DNA from: CADCWN01 sp046328475
Lineage (GTDB): Bacteria; Chloroflexota; Chloroflexia; Thermomicrobiales; CADCWN01
DNA: 64,000 nt
Direction of reading: 5' to 3'
NCBI GenBank assembly: GCA_046328475.1
Contig: JAXLWN010000021.1
Location: 32,363 to 96,362, forward strand
Position 1 is the first letter of the stretch, and each line of letters starts with the position of its first letter. Position numbers and translations under genes: made by a program. Of the stretch, positions 25,501 through 36,842 are shown piece after piece. The notes beneath the pieces were generated by a model. It saw only the letters and a program-made list of their open reading frames with translations. It was not told the origin of the DNA and made no database searches.

Positions 25501-26371
25501 ATGCTGGACGTTCGGCTCGATGGCAGCCGGATTCACATCGGCAACCACTTCTCCGTCTCCTTCATGCGCACGCTGCGCATCCCGGACGACGGCAAGGAGT
25601 ACCCGCTGCCGCCCGCGCTCGATACCTTCCCCATCCACCGCGTGGCCGACTACGCCGAGCGCGTCCCGCCCGCCTGGTGCGAGCGCGACAGCTTCTTCAT
25701 CCCGCTCTACCAGCGCGAAGCCCTCTGGCTCAGCTTCCACGGCCACGACTGGCACCCCGTCGCGCCGCGCGTGTCGGCGTCGGCAACGTGGACGCGCTGA
25801 TCGGCGAGCGCTGGCACACCCGCCTGAGCGGCAAGCCGCAGAACTACGTCGTGGTGCCGCTCCAACCCTGGCTCGACGGCATCAATTCCGGCAAAGAGAC
25901 CATCCGCCAGTTCGTCGCGATGCCGCTCGGACAGGGCTACACCGTCGAGGCGCAAGTCACCGGCGAAGAAGTCTTCGGCGGCCTGCAGCACCCTGCGCGT
26001 CCACGACGCCAAGCCGGGCCGCTTCCCCGAGGGCAGACCCCAACCCGCAGCGCTGGGGCATGGCGATGCACGCGATGGCGACCGACGGCGCGAACCCGGC
26101 GCTGGGCTGGGCGCGGGCGGCACGATGCACCAGGCGATCTACCCCGACCCGCACGGCGTGCGCACAAGGATGCCGACAATTTTGGCAAATCTTCGTCCGC
26201 ATCGTCAACAGCGCCCACTACCAGCAGATCACCGGCCAGTTACCACCAACATCCCCGGTAGACGCCAAAACCTACACCGCGCACGGCTATCCCTGGTTCG
26301 ACCTCTACGACGAACCCCTCGGAACATATCCCCATCGGATGCACTGGCTCGCGTCAGGCTCATTCGCATGA
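25501..26371 (+). pseudogene. Uncharacterised conserved protein, about five frameshifts
   Basis: A readable protein can be traced through three frames. MLDVRLDGSRIHIGNHFSVS, FMRTLRIPDDGKEYPLPPAL and SFFIPLYQREALWLSFHGHD come first. After a break at about 25770 the trace reads VGVGNVDALIGERW, SGKPQNYVVVPLQPWLDGIN, ETIRQFVAMPLGQGYTVEAQ. Later pieces are LRVHDAKPGRFPE, PNPQRWGMAMHAMA, GAGGTMHQAIYPDPHGV, FVRIVNSAHYQQITGQLPPT and KTYTAHGYPWFDLYDE. This pattern matches a conserved bacterial protein of unknown function; there are no obvious catalytic motifs. Breaks about every 150 bp with intact peptides between them look technical. A 53-aa frame overlaps its stop. Confidence 0.65.
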
Positions 26372-26529
26372 CCTTGATTGGGAGAAAGGAGCTGCCCCGC
26401 GCAGTCTGGCGACGACTCATTCGCGACATACCGGACAGCCAAATCCGCAAACTCGACTTGGACAAGACCGCTCCAGTCGACGACAAACCGCAGCACTGGT
26501 GGGACCGCCTCTTGCACCGCGATGATTAG
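26368..26529 (+). CDS. Small hypothetical protein, 53 aa
   Basis: The ATG overlaps the TGA of the preceding gene (ATGA, 26368-26371), the usual mark of translational coupling. The product is charged and soluble (LIGRKELPRAVWRRLIRDIP, ending PQHWWDRLLHRDD). I recognise no family. The frame is open only for this length and stops just before a hairpin repeat. Confidence 0.45.
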   Translation: MTLIGRKELPRAVWRRLIRDIPDSQIRKLDLDKTAPVDDKPQHWWDRLLHRDD

Positions 26530-26557
26530 GGCAACAGGCCGACGGGCTACACATCCG

Positions 26558-26629
26558 AGCCCGCGTAGGCGGGCTTTGCGCTGACCCGCCGCAGGTCGCC
26601 CTCGGCCCAGGCTTCAGCCTGTGGGGCCA
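26558..26629. repeat. Three-hairpin GC repeat, copy T1
   Basis: AGCCCGC-GTAG-GCGGGCT followed by a GACC-rich middle and GGCCCAGGCT-TC-AGCCTGTGGGGCC. The same order (NNNCCGC-GYAG-GCGGNNTT, second stem, third stem with TTCAGCC) recurs at 41087, 45764 and, more diverged, 38852. Confidence 0.7.
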
Positions 26630-26728
26630 TCTATCACGCCGCCATTGCCGTCTCCGGCACACAATAGAGGCGCGGTATCTCCTCCCGCAGTATTCGCGGC
26701 ACCTTGCCGCACGAGGGAGGAAGGTATC

Positions 26729-28155
26729 ATGAACCCAACAAACACTCGTCCCCGGCGAAACCGGCATCGGTCCAACTGACCCTCTCCCGCCTTCCTCGCC
26801 GCCGTCCGCTACGACGACCTCCCCGCAAATCATCGCCGACGCCAAACTGGCGATCCTCGACTGGCTCGGCTCCGCCCTCTCCGGCGCACTGGAGGAACCC
26901 GCGCATCGCCCGCACACCGTCGCGCACGCAGCTTCGGCGCGTCCCGACGAAGGCCTTATCCTACCGGAAGAGGCGCGGCTCGGCCTTCGCGGCAGCGCTG
27001 GCAGGCTTGGCGTCGCCTCCCACATCGCCGGAATTCGACGATGTCCATCGCGGCTCCACCATCCACGGTGCCGCGCCGATCATCCCCGCCGCCCCACTCC
27101 GCCGTCGCCGAGGCGCAGGCACTGCCGCTGGCCGCACCTTCCTCCTGGCGACCGCGCTCGGCTACGAGGCTGGGCTGCGCGCGGGCGAGGCGGTCAACCC
27201 CAGCCACTACTGCTACTGGCACCCCACCGGCACCGCCGCCACCTTCGGTGCCGCCGCCGCCTCCGGGACTATCCTCGGCCTCGATGCCGACCAGATGCGC
27301 GACGCGCTCGGCAGCGCCGGGACCCAGGCGGCCGGTCTCTGGGAGTTCAACGCCGACGGCACGATGAGCAAGCATCTCCACCCCGGCAAGGCCGCCCTCA
27401 ATGGCGTCCTCTCTGCCGACCTCGCGAAGCACGGCTTCACCGGTGCGGGGCGCATCCTCGAAGGCGAGCGCGGCTTCATCCGCGCGATGAGCGACGGCGG
27501 CGATGTGTCTCGCATCACCGCCGACCTCGGCACCGCCTGGAAGGTCAGCGAGAACTGGTACAAGATGCACTCCTGCTGCGGCCACACCCACACCGCCATC
27601 GACACCGCCCTCCTCCTCCGCGCCGAGCAGGGCTGGGGTGAGACCGAAGCATTGCAGTCCATCGAGTCAATCGACATCGCCCTCTACGGCCCCGGCTACG
27701 AGATCGTCCGCGAGATGAATCCGCGCACCCCCTACCAGGCCAAGTTCAGCCTCGCCTACGTCGTCGCCGCCGCCCTCACCGAAGGTCGCGTCGGCCTCGC
27801 CCAGTTCGCGCCCGAGCGCTTCAGCCCCGAGGGCACCGTCGTCCCCGCCATCCACGCCCTCCTGGAGCGCACCACCGCCCGCATCGACCCCGACCTCACC
27901 GCGCTCTACCCCGCCCGCTGGCCCGCCCGCCTCACGCTCACCCTGCGCGACGGTCAAAACCTCGTCGGCGGCTCCGATTACCCGCGCGGCAACCCCGAGA
28001 ACCCCGCCCCGCTGGCCGAACTCGAAGACAAATTCCGCGACCTCGTCGCCCCGCGCTACAGCGCCGACCTCGCCGAGCGCGCCATCGCCGCCGTCAATGC
28101 CCTCGAATCCTGCCCCGACATGGCCAGCTGGCTCGCCGCCCTGCGCCCGGCCTGA
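26729..28155 (+). pseudogene. MmgE/PrpD-family protein, N-terminal frameshifts
   Basis: From about 27125 to the stop the frame is intact: GYEAGLRAGEAVNPSHYCYW, GTAATFGAAAASGTILGLDA, GLWEFNADGTMSKHLHPGKA and WYKMHSCCGHTHTAIDTALL are strong MmgE/PrpD (2-methylcitrate dehydratase-like) blocks. The first 130 codons are scattered over frames (AFLAAVRYDDLP, IIADAKLAILDWLGSALSGA), implying at least three indels. The ATG at 26729 has GGGAGGAAGG. Many family members outside the methylcitrate cycle have unknown substrates; proximity to acyl-CoA dehydrogenase and CoA-transferase genes suggests an organic-acid catabolic set. Confidence 0.82.
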
Positions 28156-28156
28156 C

Positions 28157-29152
28157 ATGGCGCAGCAACGACGACGGCGCACCTCCCGCCGCGACCTCGA
28201 CGCCGCCTGGAAACACATCCTGCGCGAACTCTTCGCCGAGTTCGTCGCCTTCGCGCTGCCCGACTTGCATCGAGCAATTGACTGGTCGCGCGAGCCAGAA
28301 TTCATGGACAAGGAACTCCAAGCCGTCGCGCGCCGCGCCGCGACCGGGCAGCGCCGCGTCGATCTCCTCGCCAAAGTCTGGCAGCTCAGCGGCGAGGAGC
28401 AATGGGTCTTCATCCATGTTGAGGTCCAGGCCCGCAAAGAGGAGCAGTTTGCCGAGCGCATGTACCTCTACCACACCCTCCTCTTCCTGCGCCATCGCCG
28501 CCCGATCGTCAGCACGGCGATCCTCACCGACCCCCGTGCCGATTGGCGTCCCGACGAGTATGCTTACAACCACTGGGGTTGTCGGCTGTTATTCGGCTAT
28601 CCAGTGTTGAAGCTCCTTGAGTTGTGGGGGCGCGAGGAAGAACTCAAGCAGTCGCGCAACCCCTTCGCACAGGTGGCCCTGGCGCAACTCGCGGTGCTGA
28701 CCAGCCGGGGTCAACAAGAGCCTCTGATCGCGACGCGACTCGACGTAATGCGCCATCTCCTGCGCGCAGGCCAGAGCGAGGTAACAGCCGTCGCGGTGCT
28801 AGACTTTCTCGACATCGTCATGAACCTGCCAGATGATGTGATTGACCAGATCGATAAGCAGTTTGCTGAGGAGACCGCCATGGCAAGGAGCGAGACCCCC
28901 TATCGGCCGATGACCAGTTGGGAGCGGCGGGGGCTGCGGCAAGGGCGCGAGGAAGGTCGGGAAGAAGGTATTGTTCTCGGCCAGCGGGGCTTGCTGGAGC
29001 AGATGCTTGAAAGGCGGTGGGGACCACTCGGCGAAGCACGTCAGAGCCAATTGCGCGCTCTGGCCGGTGATAGGCTAGTTGCCCTGGGGGAAGCCATCTT
29101 CGACTTCGATAGCCTTGACGATCTCGACCGCTGGCTGGCAGCGAACTCATAG
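28157..29152 (+). CDS. Rpn-family PD-(D/E)XK nuclease with DUF4351 C-terminus
   Basis: 331 residues. The N-terminal domain (about 15-240) has the nuclease core: Asp69 in RRVDLLAKV and Glu89-x-Gln91 in WVFIHVEVQARKEE. This is the PD-(D/E)XK pattern of RpnA-like proteins, which promote RecA-independent recombination. The C-terminal DUF4351 helical region carries GLLEQMLERRWGPLGE and ends DDLDRWLA. The ATG at 28157 overlaps the end of the PrpD-like gene closely (1-bp gap). It is intact within an otherwise frameshift-rich stretch. Such genes often occur in many near-identical copies; only one is present here. Confidence 0.85.
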   Translation: MAQQRRRRTSRRDLDAAWKHILRELFAEFVAFALPDLHRAIDWSREPEFMDKELQAVARRAATGQRRVDLLAKVWQLSGEEQWVFIHVEVQARKEEQFAERMYLYHTLLFLRHRRPIVSTAILTDPRADWRPDEYAYNHWGCRLLFGYPVLKLLELWGREEELKQSRNPFAQVALAQLAVLTSRGQQEPLIATRLDVMRHLLRAGQSEVTAVAVLDFLDIVMNLPDDVIDQIDKQFAEETAMARSETPYRPMTSWERRGLRQGREEGREEGIVLGQRGLLEQMLERRWGPLGEARQSQLRALAGDRLVALGEAIFDFDSLDDLDRWLAANS

Positions 29153-29172
29153 GCGATATCACCCTACACCAG

Positions 29173-30447
29173 ATGGCAGGAGGCATGGACTTCACCCTCA
29201 CCCCCGAACAAGAATCGCTGCGCCTCGCCGTGCGCGAACTCTGCGCCCAGTTCCCCGACGCCTACTGGCGGCAGACCGACCGCGAGCGCGCCTATCCCGA
29301 GGCGTTCGTCCGCGCCCTGACCGAAGCGGGCTACCTCTCGGCGCTCATCCCGCAGGAGTATGGCGGCCTCGGCCTCGGCATCACCGAGGCGAGCCTCATC
29401 CTGGAGGAAGTCAACCGCTCCGGCGGCTCCTCCGCCGCCTGCCACGCGCAGATGTACATCATGGGCGCGTTGGTGCGGCACGGCAGCGAGGAGCAGAAGC
29501 GCCGCTGGCTCCCCGAGATCGCCTCCGGCCGACTCCGCCTGCAAGCCTTCTCCGTCACCGAGGCCGCCGCCGGGTCCGACACCACCAGCATCGACACGCT
29601 GGCCGTGCGCGAGGGGGATGAATACCTCGTCCACGGCGCAAAGAACTGGACCAGCCGCGTCGAGCAGTCCGACCTCCTCCTCCTCCTGGCACGCACCACG
29701 CCGAAAGGGCGCGAGCGCGACCGCACGCGCGGCCTGAGCATCTTCCTGGTCGATCTACGCGACGCGCGCGGCACCGACACCTTCATCGCGCGCCGCACGC
29801 GCACCATGTTCAACTACGAGACCTACCAGGTCGAATATCGCAACCTCGCCATCCCCGCCGAGAACCTGATCGGCGAGGAGGGCATGGGCTTCCGCTACAT
29901 CATCGACGGCTGGAACGCCGAGCGCATCCTGCTCGCCGCCGAGTGCATCGGCGACGGCCACTGGTTCATCGAGCGCGCCGCGAACTACGCCAAGTCGCGC
30001 GAAGTCTTCGGCGCCCCGATCGGCCGCAACCAGGGCGTCCAATTCCCGCTCGCCCGCGCCCACGCCCAGGTTTATTCCGCCGACCTGATGCGCCACAAGG
30101 CCGCCTGGCTCTTCGACCACGGCCAGAGTTGCGGCGCAGAAGCCAACATGGCCAAACTCCTCGCCTCCGAAGCGAGCTGGGCCGCCGCCAACATCTGCCT
30201 CGACACCCACGGCGGCAACGGCTTCGTGGACGAATATGACGTCGAGCGCAAATTCCGCGAAACCCGCCTCTTCCAGGTCGCCCCGATCAACAACAACCTC
30301 GTCCTCGCCTACGTCGCGACACATGTGCTGGGGCGCCACGGTCATCGAGGGCTCAGTGCTCGGTGCTCAGTTGGGAGGTGCCCTGGACATGACCGAGTCA
30401 TCAGGATTGCTCCAGAACGATGCTCGCGACACTGGGCACTGCACTGA
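29173..30447 (+). CDS. Acyl-CoA dehydrogenase with repeat-derived C-terminal tail
   Basis: FAD-dependent acyl-CoA oxidation enzyme. Blocks seen: MDFTLTPEQESLRLAVREL, ALIPQEYGGLGLGITEASLI, QAFSVTEAAAGSDTTSIDTL, NWTSRVEQSDLLLLLARTTP, NLIGEEGMGFRYIIDGWNAE, ICLDTHGGNGFVDEYDVERK. The family normally ends soon after NNLVLAYVATHVLG. Here the frame runs on for about 37 residues (GHRGLSARCSVGRCP...) encoded by heptad-repeat locus 9 and its spacer, so the native stop seems to have been displaced. The usual catalytic YEGT is replaced by FQVAP. The start at 29173 or 29185 is uncertain; AGGAGG sits between them. Confidence 0.88.
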   Translation: MAGGMDFTLTPEQESLRLAVRELCAQFPDAYWRQTDRERAYPEAFVRALTEAGYLSALIPQEYGGLGLGITEASLILEEVNRSGGSSAACHAQMYIMGALVRHGSEEQKRRWLPEIASGRLRLQAFSVTEAAAGSDTTSIDTLAVREGDEYLVHGAKNWTSRVEQSDLLLLLARTTPKGRERDRTRGLSIFLVDLRDARGTDTFIARRTRTMFNYETYQVEYRNLAIPAENLIGEEGMGFRYIIDGWNAERILLAAECIGDGHWFIERAANYAKSREVFGAPIGRNQGVQFPLARAHAQVYSADLMRHKAAWLFDHGQSCGAEANMAKLLASEASWAAANICLDTHGGNGFVDEYDVERKFRETRLFQVAPINNNLVLAYVATHVLGRHGHRGLSARCSVGRCPGHDRVIRIAPERCSRHWALH

Positions 30448-30456
30448 GCATTGAGC
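30351..30456. repeat. Heptad-repeat hairpin at a gene junction, locus 9
   Basis: Left units GCTCAGT, GCTCGGT, GCTCAGT (30351-30371) and right units ACTGGGC, a shortened ACTGC, ACTGAGC, ATTGAGC (30431-30456), complementary to each other. The 59-bp spacer is larger than at other loci. It lies at the border of the acyl-CoA dehydrogenase and CoA-transferase genes, and both frames run into it. Confidence 0.8.
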
Positions 30457-31623
30457 ACTTTTCGCCGCGCGCCCTCGCCAACCTCACCGTCATCGCCCTC
30501 GAACAGGCCGTCGCCGCACCCTTCTGCACGCGACAATTGGCCGACCTCGGCGCGGACGTGATCAAGATCGAGCGCCCCGGACGGCGGCGACTTCGCGCGC
30601 AACTACGACGGCGATATGCGCGGCATCTCCGGGCACTTCGTCTGGCTGAATCGCGGCAAGCGCAGCGTCACGCTCGACCTCAAATCAGATGCCGGGCGCG
30701 CGGCTCGCCGCTCGGCTCCTGGCTCGCGCCGACGTCTTCGTCCACAACCTCGGCCCTGGCGCAGTCGAGCGCCTCGGCTTCGGCTACGACGACCTCCGTG
30801 AAGTCAACCCGCGCCTGATCTGGTGCGCCATCTCCGGCTACGGCCCCGACGGCCCCTACCGCGACAAAAAGCCTACGACCTCCTCCTCCAGGGCGAAGCC
30901 GGGACGATCGGCGTCACCGGCACGCCAGACGCCGGAGCCAAGGTCGGCGTCTCGGTCGGCGACATCGGCGCGGGGCTGCACGCCAGCACCGCCATCCTCG
31001 CCGCGCTCCACGGCCGTGCCGCCACCGGGCGCGGCGAGCGCATCGACATCTCCATGCTCGAATGCCTCGTGGAATGGCTCACCCCGGCGCTCTACCACTG
31101 GCTCGGCACCGGCAAAGTCGTCGCCCGTGCCGGGCAGCGCCACGCCCTGATCGTCCCCTACGGCGTCTACACCTGCGCCGACGGCGCGGTCAACTTCGCC
31201 ATCCAGAACGACGGCCAGTGGCGGCGCTTCTGCGCGGGCGTCTTGGGCGACCCCGCGCTCGCCACCGACCCGCGCTACGCCACCAACCCCTCCGCCTCGC
31301 CAATCGCGCCGACCTGGAAACCCACATCGAAGCCCAATTCGCCGCGCGCGCACCGTCGCCGACGTCATCGCCGCGATCGAAGCCGCCGACATCCCGAACG
31401 GTCGCGTCGTTGACATCCCCGGCGTCGTGGAGCACCCCCAACTCCACGCCCGCAATCGCTGGACCGAGGCCAGCCCGGTCGGCACCCTCCCCTCCTCCCG
31501 CCCCACAACCTCGCCAGCGCATCCCCCGCGATGGGGCCAATCCCTGCCCTCGGCCAACACACCCGCGCCGTCCTGGCGGAACTCGGCTACACCGCCGCCG
31601 AGATCGATCGCCTGGGCAGCTAA
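30420..31623 (+). pseudogene. CaiB/BaiF-type CoA-transferase, several frameshifts
   Basis: Family III CoA-transferase pieces appear in alternating frames: LTVIALEQAVAAPFCTRQLA, DLGADVIKIERP, then GHFVWLNRGKRSVTLDLKSD, ADVFVHNLGPGAVERLGFGY, EVNPRLIWCAISGYGPDGPY, YDLLLQGEAGTIGVTGTPDA, VGVSVGDIGAGLHASTAILA, RGERIDISMLECLVEWLTPA, and AAIEAADIPNGRVVDIPGVV. About six indels (near 30590, 30695, 30868, 31295, 31345, 31500) separate them. The Asp of the YDLLLQ region is the usual active-site neighbourhood. The start is unclear because the upstream border is occupied by heptad-repeat locus 9. Confidence 0.82.
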
Positions 31624-31660
31624 CTGCCGCATCGCAGCATTGCATAGCGGATTGGCGCTT

Positions 31661-31742
31661 CCCCTCTCCTGCTAGGAGAGGGGTGCCGCCCGCAGGCGGC
31701 GGGGTGCGGTCCGTCTCCTCGCCCGTTCGCCCGTTCGCCGTT
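31661..31742. repeat. Double hairpin DH3 followed by octad array, locus 10
   Basis: CCCCTCTCCT-GCT-AGGAGAGGGG (31661-31683), GCCGCC-CGCA-GGCGGC (31685-31700), tail GGGGTGCGGTCCGTC, then CGCCCGTT, CGCCCGTT, CGCCGTT (31720-31742). It lies between the CoA-transferase and recD2, and shows the double-hairpin plus tandem-array combination also seen at loci 7 and 12. Confidence 0.85.
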
Positions 31743-31833
31743 CTACGGCAGATCGCCTCGTACAAATGTTCTCCTTGTCCGCGATCCACTATAATTATCC
31801 GCAGAGCTATCGGCCCGACACGGACGAGGCAGC

Positions 31834-34173
<2,340 letters not shown>

Positions 34174-34208
34174 TGCTGTGATTCGCCATTGCTTGTCGGC
34201 CTTGGACT

Positions 34209-34266
34209 CCCCCTCTCCTCGCGGGAGAGGGGTGCCGCCCGCAGGCGGCGGGGTGAGGTCATCCCC
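34209..34266. repeat. GC-rich double hairpin, copy DH4
   Basis: CCCCTCTCC / GGAGAGGGG stem, then GCCGCC-CGCA-GGCGGC and the tail GGGGTGAGGTCATCC, in the recD2-mutS gap. Nearly identical to DH3. Confidence 0.85.
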
Positions 34267-34303
34267 CCACCTGACCAGCACACCTGAGCAGGAGCCCTAA
34301 GCC

Positions 34304-36718
34304 ATGGCACGCGCGGCGGCGAAGGCTGAACCCTACGGCGAACTGGTGCGCCAGTACCTCGCCCTGCGCGACGCCCATCCCGGCGTCCTCCTCCTCTTCC
34401 GCGTCGGCTCCTTCTACGAAGTCCTCTTCGACGACGCCGAACTCGTCGCGCGCGAACTCGGCCTCAAACTCACCGACCGCCCCTCCGGCGGCTCGGCCCC
34501 GCCCGTGCCGCAGTGCGGCTTCGCCCACCACGCCCTCGACGCCTTCCTGCCGCGCCTCCTCGCGCGCGGCTACCGCGTCGCGGTCGGCGAGGAGGGCGAG
34601 GACGAGGGGAGCGGCCTGCGCCGCCGCGCGGTCGTCCGCACGCTCACCCCCGGCACCGTCACCGACCCCCGCCTCTTGCGCGAAGACCGCCCGACCTACC
34701 TCGCCGCGCTCGTCGGCGGCAACGACCGCCTCGGACTGGCCTGGGCCGACGCGGCGGCGGGCGAGTTTAAGGCGGGCGAGTTCGACCCGGAGGAAGCCGC
34801 CGCCGAACTCCAGCGCCTCGACCCCGCCGAAGTCCTCGTCTCCCCCGACCGCCCGCCGCCCGACACCCTGGTCGCGCGCCGCAACGTCACGCCCGTAAAA
34901 TCGAGCGCGGGCGCGGCAGCCGCCCTGCGCGACGCCTTCCCCAATGCCGACCTCAGCGATCTCCCGCAAGCGCAGGCAGCTGCTGGCCTCGTCGCGCGCT
35001 ATTTCGCCGAGACCCAGGGCGACGCCGCGCCGCCGCTCGACGTGCCGACCGTGGCCGACTCGGACGACGGCATGCGCCTCGACGCTTCCACCCAGCGCCA
35101 CCTCGAACTCGTCGAGACCGAACGTGGCCGCGAGCACGCCGGTAGCCTGCTCGCGACGCTCGACCGCACCGTCACGCCAATGGGCCGCCGCATGGTGCGC
35201 GCCTGGGTCCTGCGCCCCCTCACCGACCTCGCCAAGATCGCCACCCGCCAGCGCATCGTCTCCGAACTGGTCGCCGACAACGCCCTCCGCACCGCCCTCG
35301 GCACCTGCCTCGCCGAGCTGGCCGACCTCGAACGCCTCGCCGGTCGCGCCGCCGCCCGTCGCGCGACCCCCGGCGACCTCAACGCGCTTGCCACCATCGC
35401 TGCCGTGCTGCCGCGCGCTCGACTCGGCGAGCGCGGGTGCCCGCTCCCCTTCCTCCGCGTGCTCGGCCGCCCGCGCCCCGGCCTCGCCGCCTTCGCCGAA
35501 TTCGCGAACGATGTGCTCTCCTCGGACGACGAGGAGGGCACCGTGCGCCAGGGGCTAGCCCAACGCTGGCCGAGGCGACCGAGCGCGTGCGCGGCGCGGC
35601 CGACTGGCAGGCGCGCTACCTGTCCACCTGCGCGGCCTGCCCAACCTGAGCGCGTCAAACTGGAGCGGACCGGCACGCAGGGACTCTTCCTGGAGGTGCC
35701 GACCAACACGCCCGTCCCCGCCGACTGGATCCGGCGCGGCACCGTGCAGCGCGCCGAGCGCTACACCACCCCCGCGCTCGACGATCACGCCGCCGCGCTG
35801 GCTGACGCCGAGACGATCGTCGCCGCCGAGACCAAGGCCCTGCTCGACGAATTGCGCGCCGCCGCCGCCGGGATCGCCGGGGAAGCGCGCGACCTCGCCC
35901 GCTACCTCGCCGCCGCCGACGCCTCATTCGCCCTGGCAACCGTCGCCGCCGAACTCGGCTGGGTCCGCCCCGTCGTGGACGACAGCCTCACCCTCACCAT
36001 CGACGGCGGCCGACACCCCGTCCTCGACGGCCCGGCGTTCAACCCGAACGACGCCCATCTCTGCGCACGCGGCGACCGCGACCAACTCGCCGTCCTCACC
36101 GGCCCCAACATGGCCGGCAAGAGCACCTGGATGCGCCAGGTCGCCCTGCTCGTCCTGCTGGCCCAGGTCGGCTCATTCGTCCCCGCGCGCTCCATGCACG
36201 TCGGCCTGGTCGATGCCATCTTCACGCGCATCGGTGCCGTGGACGACCTCGTGGGCGGGCGCTCAACCTTCATGGTCGAGATGCTAGAGACCGCCACCGT
36301 CCTGCGCGGCGCGACCGATCGCAGCCTCGTCCTCCTGGACGAAATCGGGCGCGGCACCAGCACCCACGACGGCATGGCCATCGCCTGGGCCGTGATCGAG
36401 CACCTCGTCGGCGGGGACGTGCGCCCGCGCGCGATCGTCGCCACCCACTACCACGAACTCGCCGCCCTCCGCGACCTCCACCCGCCGCTCACCCTGCTCC
36501 GCGCCGCCGTCGAAGAACACCCCGGCGGCATCACCTTCCCCCACCGCATCGAACCCGGTGCCGCCAACCGCAGCTTCGGCATCGAAGTCGCCCGCCTCGC
36601 CGGCCTCCCCCCCACCCTCCTCGCCCGCGCCCGCGCAGTCGCCGACGCCATCGAACCCCTCAGCGCCGAAATCGGCCACCACCTCGGCACCGCCGGGCGA
36701 CAGGTACCAGGGCGCTAG
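34304..36718 (+). CDS. mutS: DNA mismatch repair protein MutS
   Basis: 804 residues. The mismatch-reading motif is present as GSFYEVLFDDAE (Phe-Tyr-Glu). Connector, lever and clamp follow. The ATPase has Walker A TGPNMAGKSTWMRQVALLVL, GGRSTFMVEMLETA, Walker B VLLDEIGRGTSTHDGMAIAW, and ATHYHELAAL. Codons at about 35550-35645 translate to an Arg/Pro-rich run, whereas the adjacent frame reads ASPTLAEATERVRGAADWQA, the expected clamp-lever sequence. Two compensating indels therefore probably lie in the clamp region. No mutL is adjacent; a separate mutS2 is at 60775. Confidence 0.95.
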   Translation: MARAAAKAEPYGELVRQYLALRDAHPGVLLLFRVGSFYEVLFDDAELVARELGLKLTDRPSGGSAPPVPQCGFAHHALDAFLPRLLARGYRVAVGEEGEDEGSGLRRRAVVRTLTPGTVTDPRLLREDRPTYLAALVGGNDRLGLAWADAAAGEFKAGEFDPEEAAAELQRLDPAEVLVSPDRPPPDTLVARRNVTPVKSSAGAAAALRDAFPNADLSDLPQAQAAAGLVARYFAETQGDAAPPLDVPTVADSDDGMRLDASTQRHLELVETERGREHAGSLLATLDRTVTPMGRRMVRAWVLRPLTDLAKIATRQRIVSELVADNALRTALGTCLAELADLERLAGRAAARRATPGDLNALATIAAVLPRARLGERGCPLPFLRVLGRPRPGLAAFAEFANDVLSSDDEEGTVRQGLAQRWPRRPSACAARPTGRRATCPPARPAQPERVKLERTGTQGLFLEVPTNTPVPADWIRRGTVQRAERYTTPALDDHAAALADAETIVAAETKALLDELRAAAAGIAGEARDLARYLAAADASFALATVAAELGWVRPVVDDSLTLTIDGGRHPVLDGPAFNPNDAHLCARGDRDQLAVLTGPNMAGKSTWMRQVALLVLLAQVGSFVPARSMHVGLVDAIFTRIGAVDDLVGGRSTFMVEMLETATVLRGATDRSLVLLDEIGRGTSTHDGMAIAWAVIEHLVGGDVRPRAIVATHYHELAALRDLHPPLTLLRAAVEEHPGGITFPHRIEPGAANRSFGIEVARLAGLPPTLLARARAVADAIEPLSAEIGHHLGTAGRQVPGR

Positions 36719-36735
36719 CCCGCACCTACGCGATG

Positions 36736-36756
36736 TGCGCAAGGCTCCCTTGCGCA
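36736..36756 (+). terminator. Stem-loop after mutS
   Basis: TGCGCAAGG-CTC-CCTTGCGCA, perfect 9-bp stem, 18 bp after the mutS stop; no T run follows. Confidence 0.5.
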
Positions 36757-36783
36757 GGCGCATGTCGGTTGCAGTGAGACCCT

Positions 36784-36842
36784 TACCCTCTCCCTCGCAA
36801 GGGGGAGGGTCGCCGCCGCAGCGGCGGGGAGGGGTTCTCCTA
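36784..36842. repeat. GC-rich double hairpin, copy DH5
   Basis: Stem of CCCTCTCCC against GGGGGAGGG with a GCAA-type loop, then GCCGCC-GCA-GCGGCGG and the tail GGGGAGGGGTTCTCC. The end of the tail is the start of the TAG stop (36840-36842) of the minus-strand heparinase-like gene. Confidence 0.8.

Noticed and set aside
24552..26261. 569-codon plus-strand frame
   Set aside because: Starts antisense to the COG3044 ATPase and only its last part coincides with fragments of the uncharacterised gene; a chance fusion of frames.
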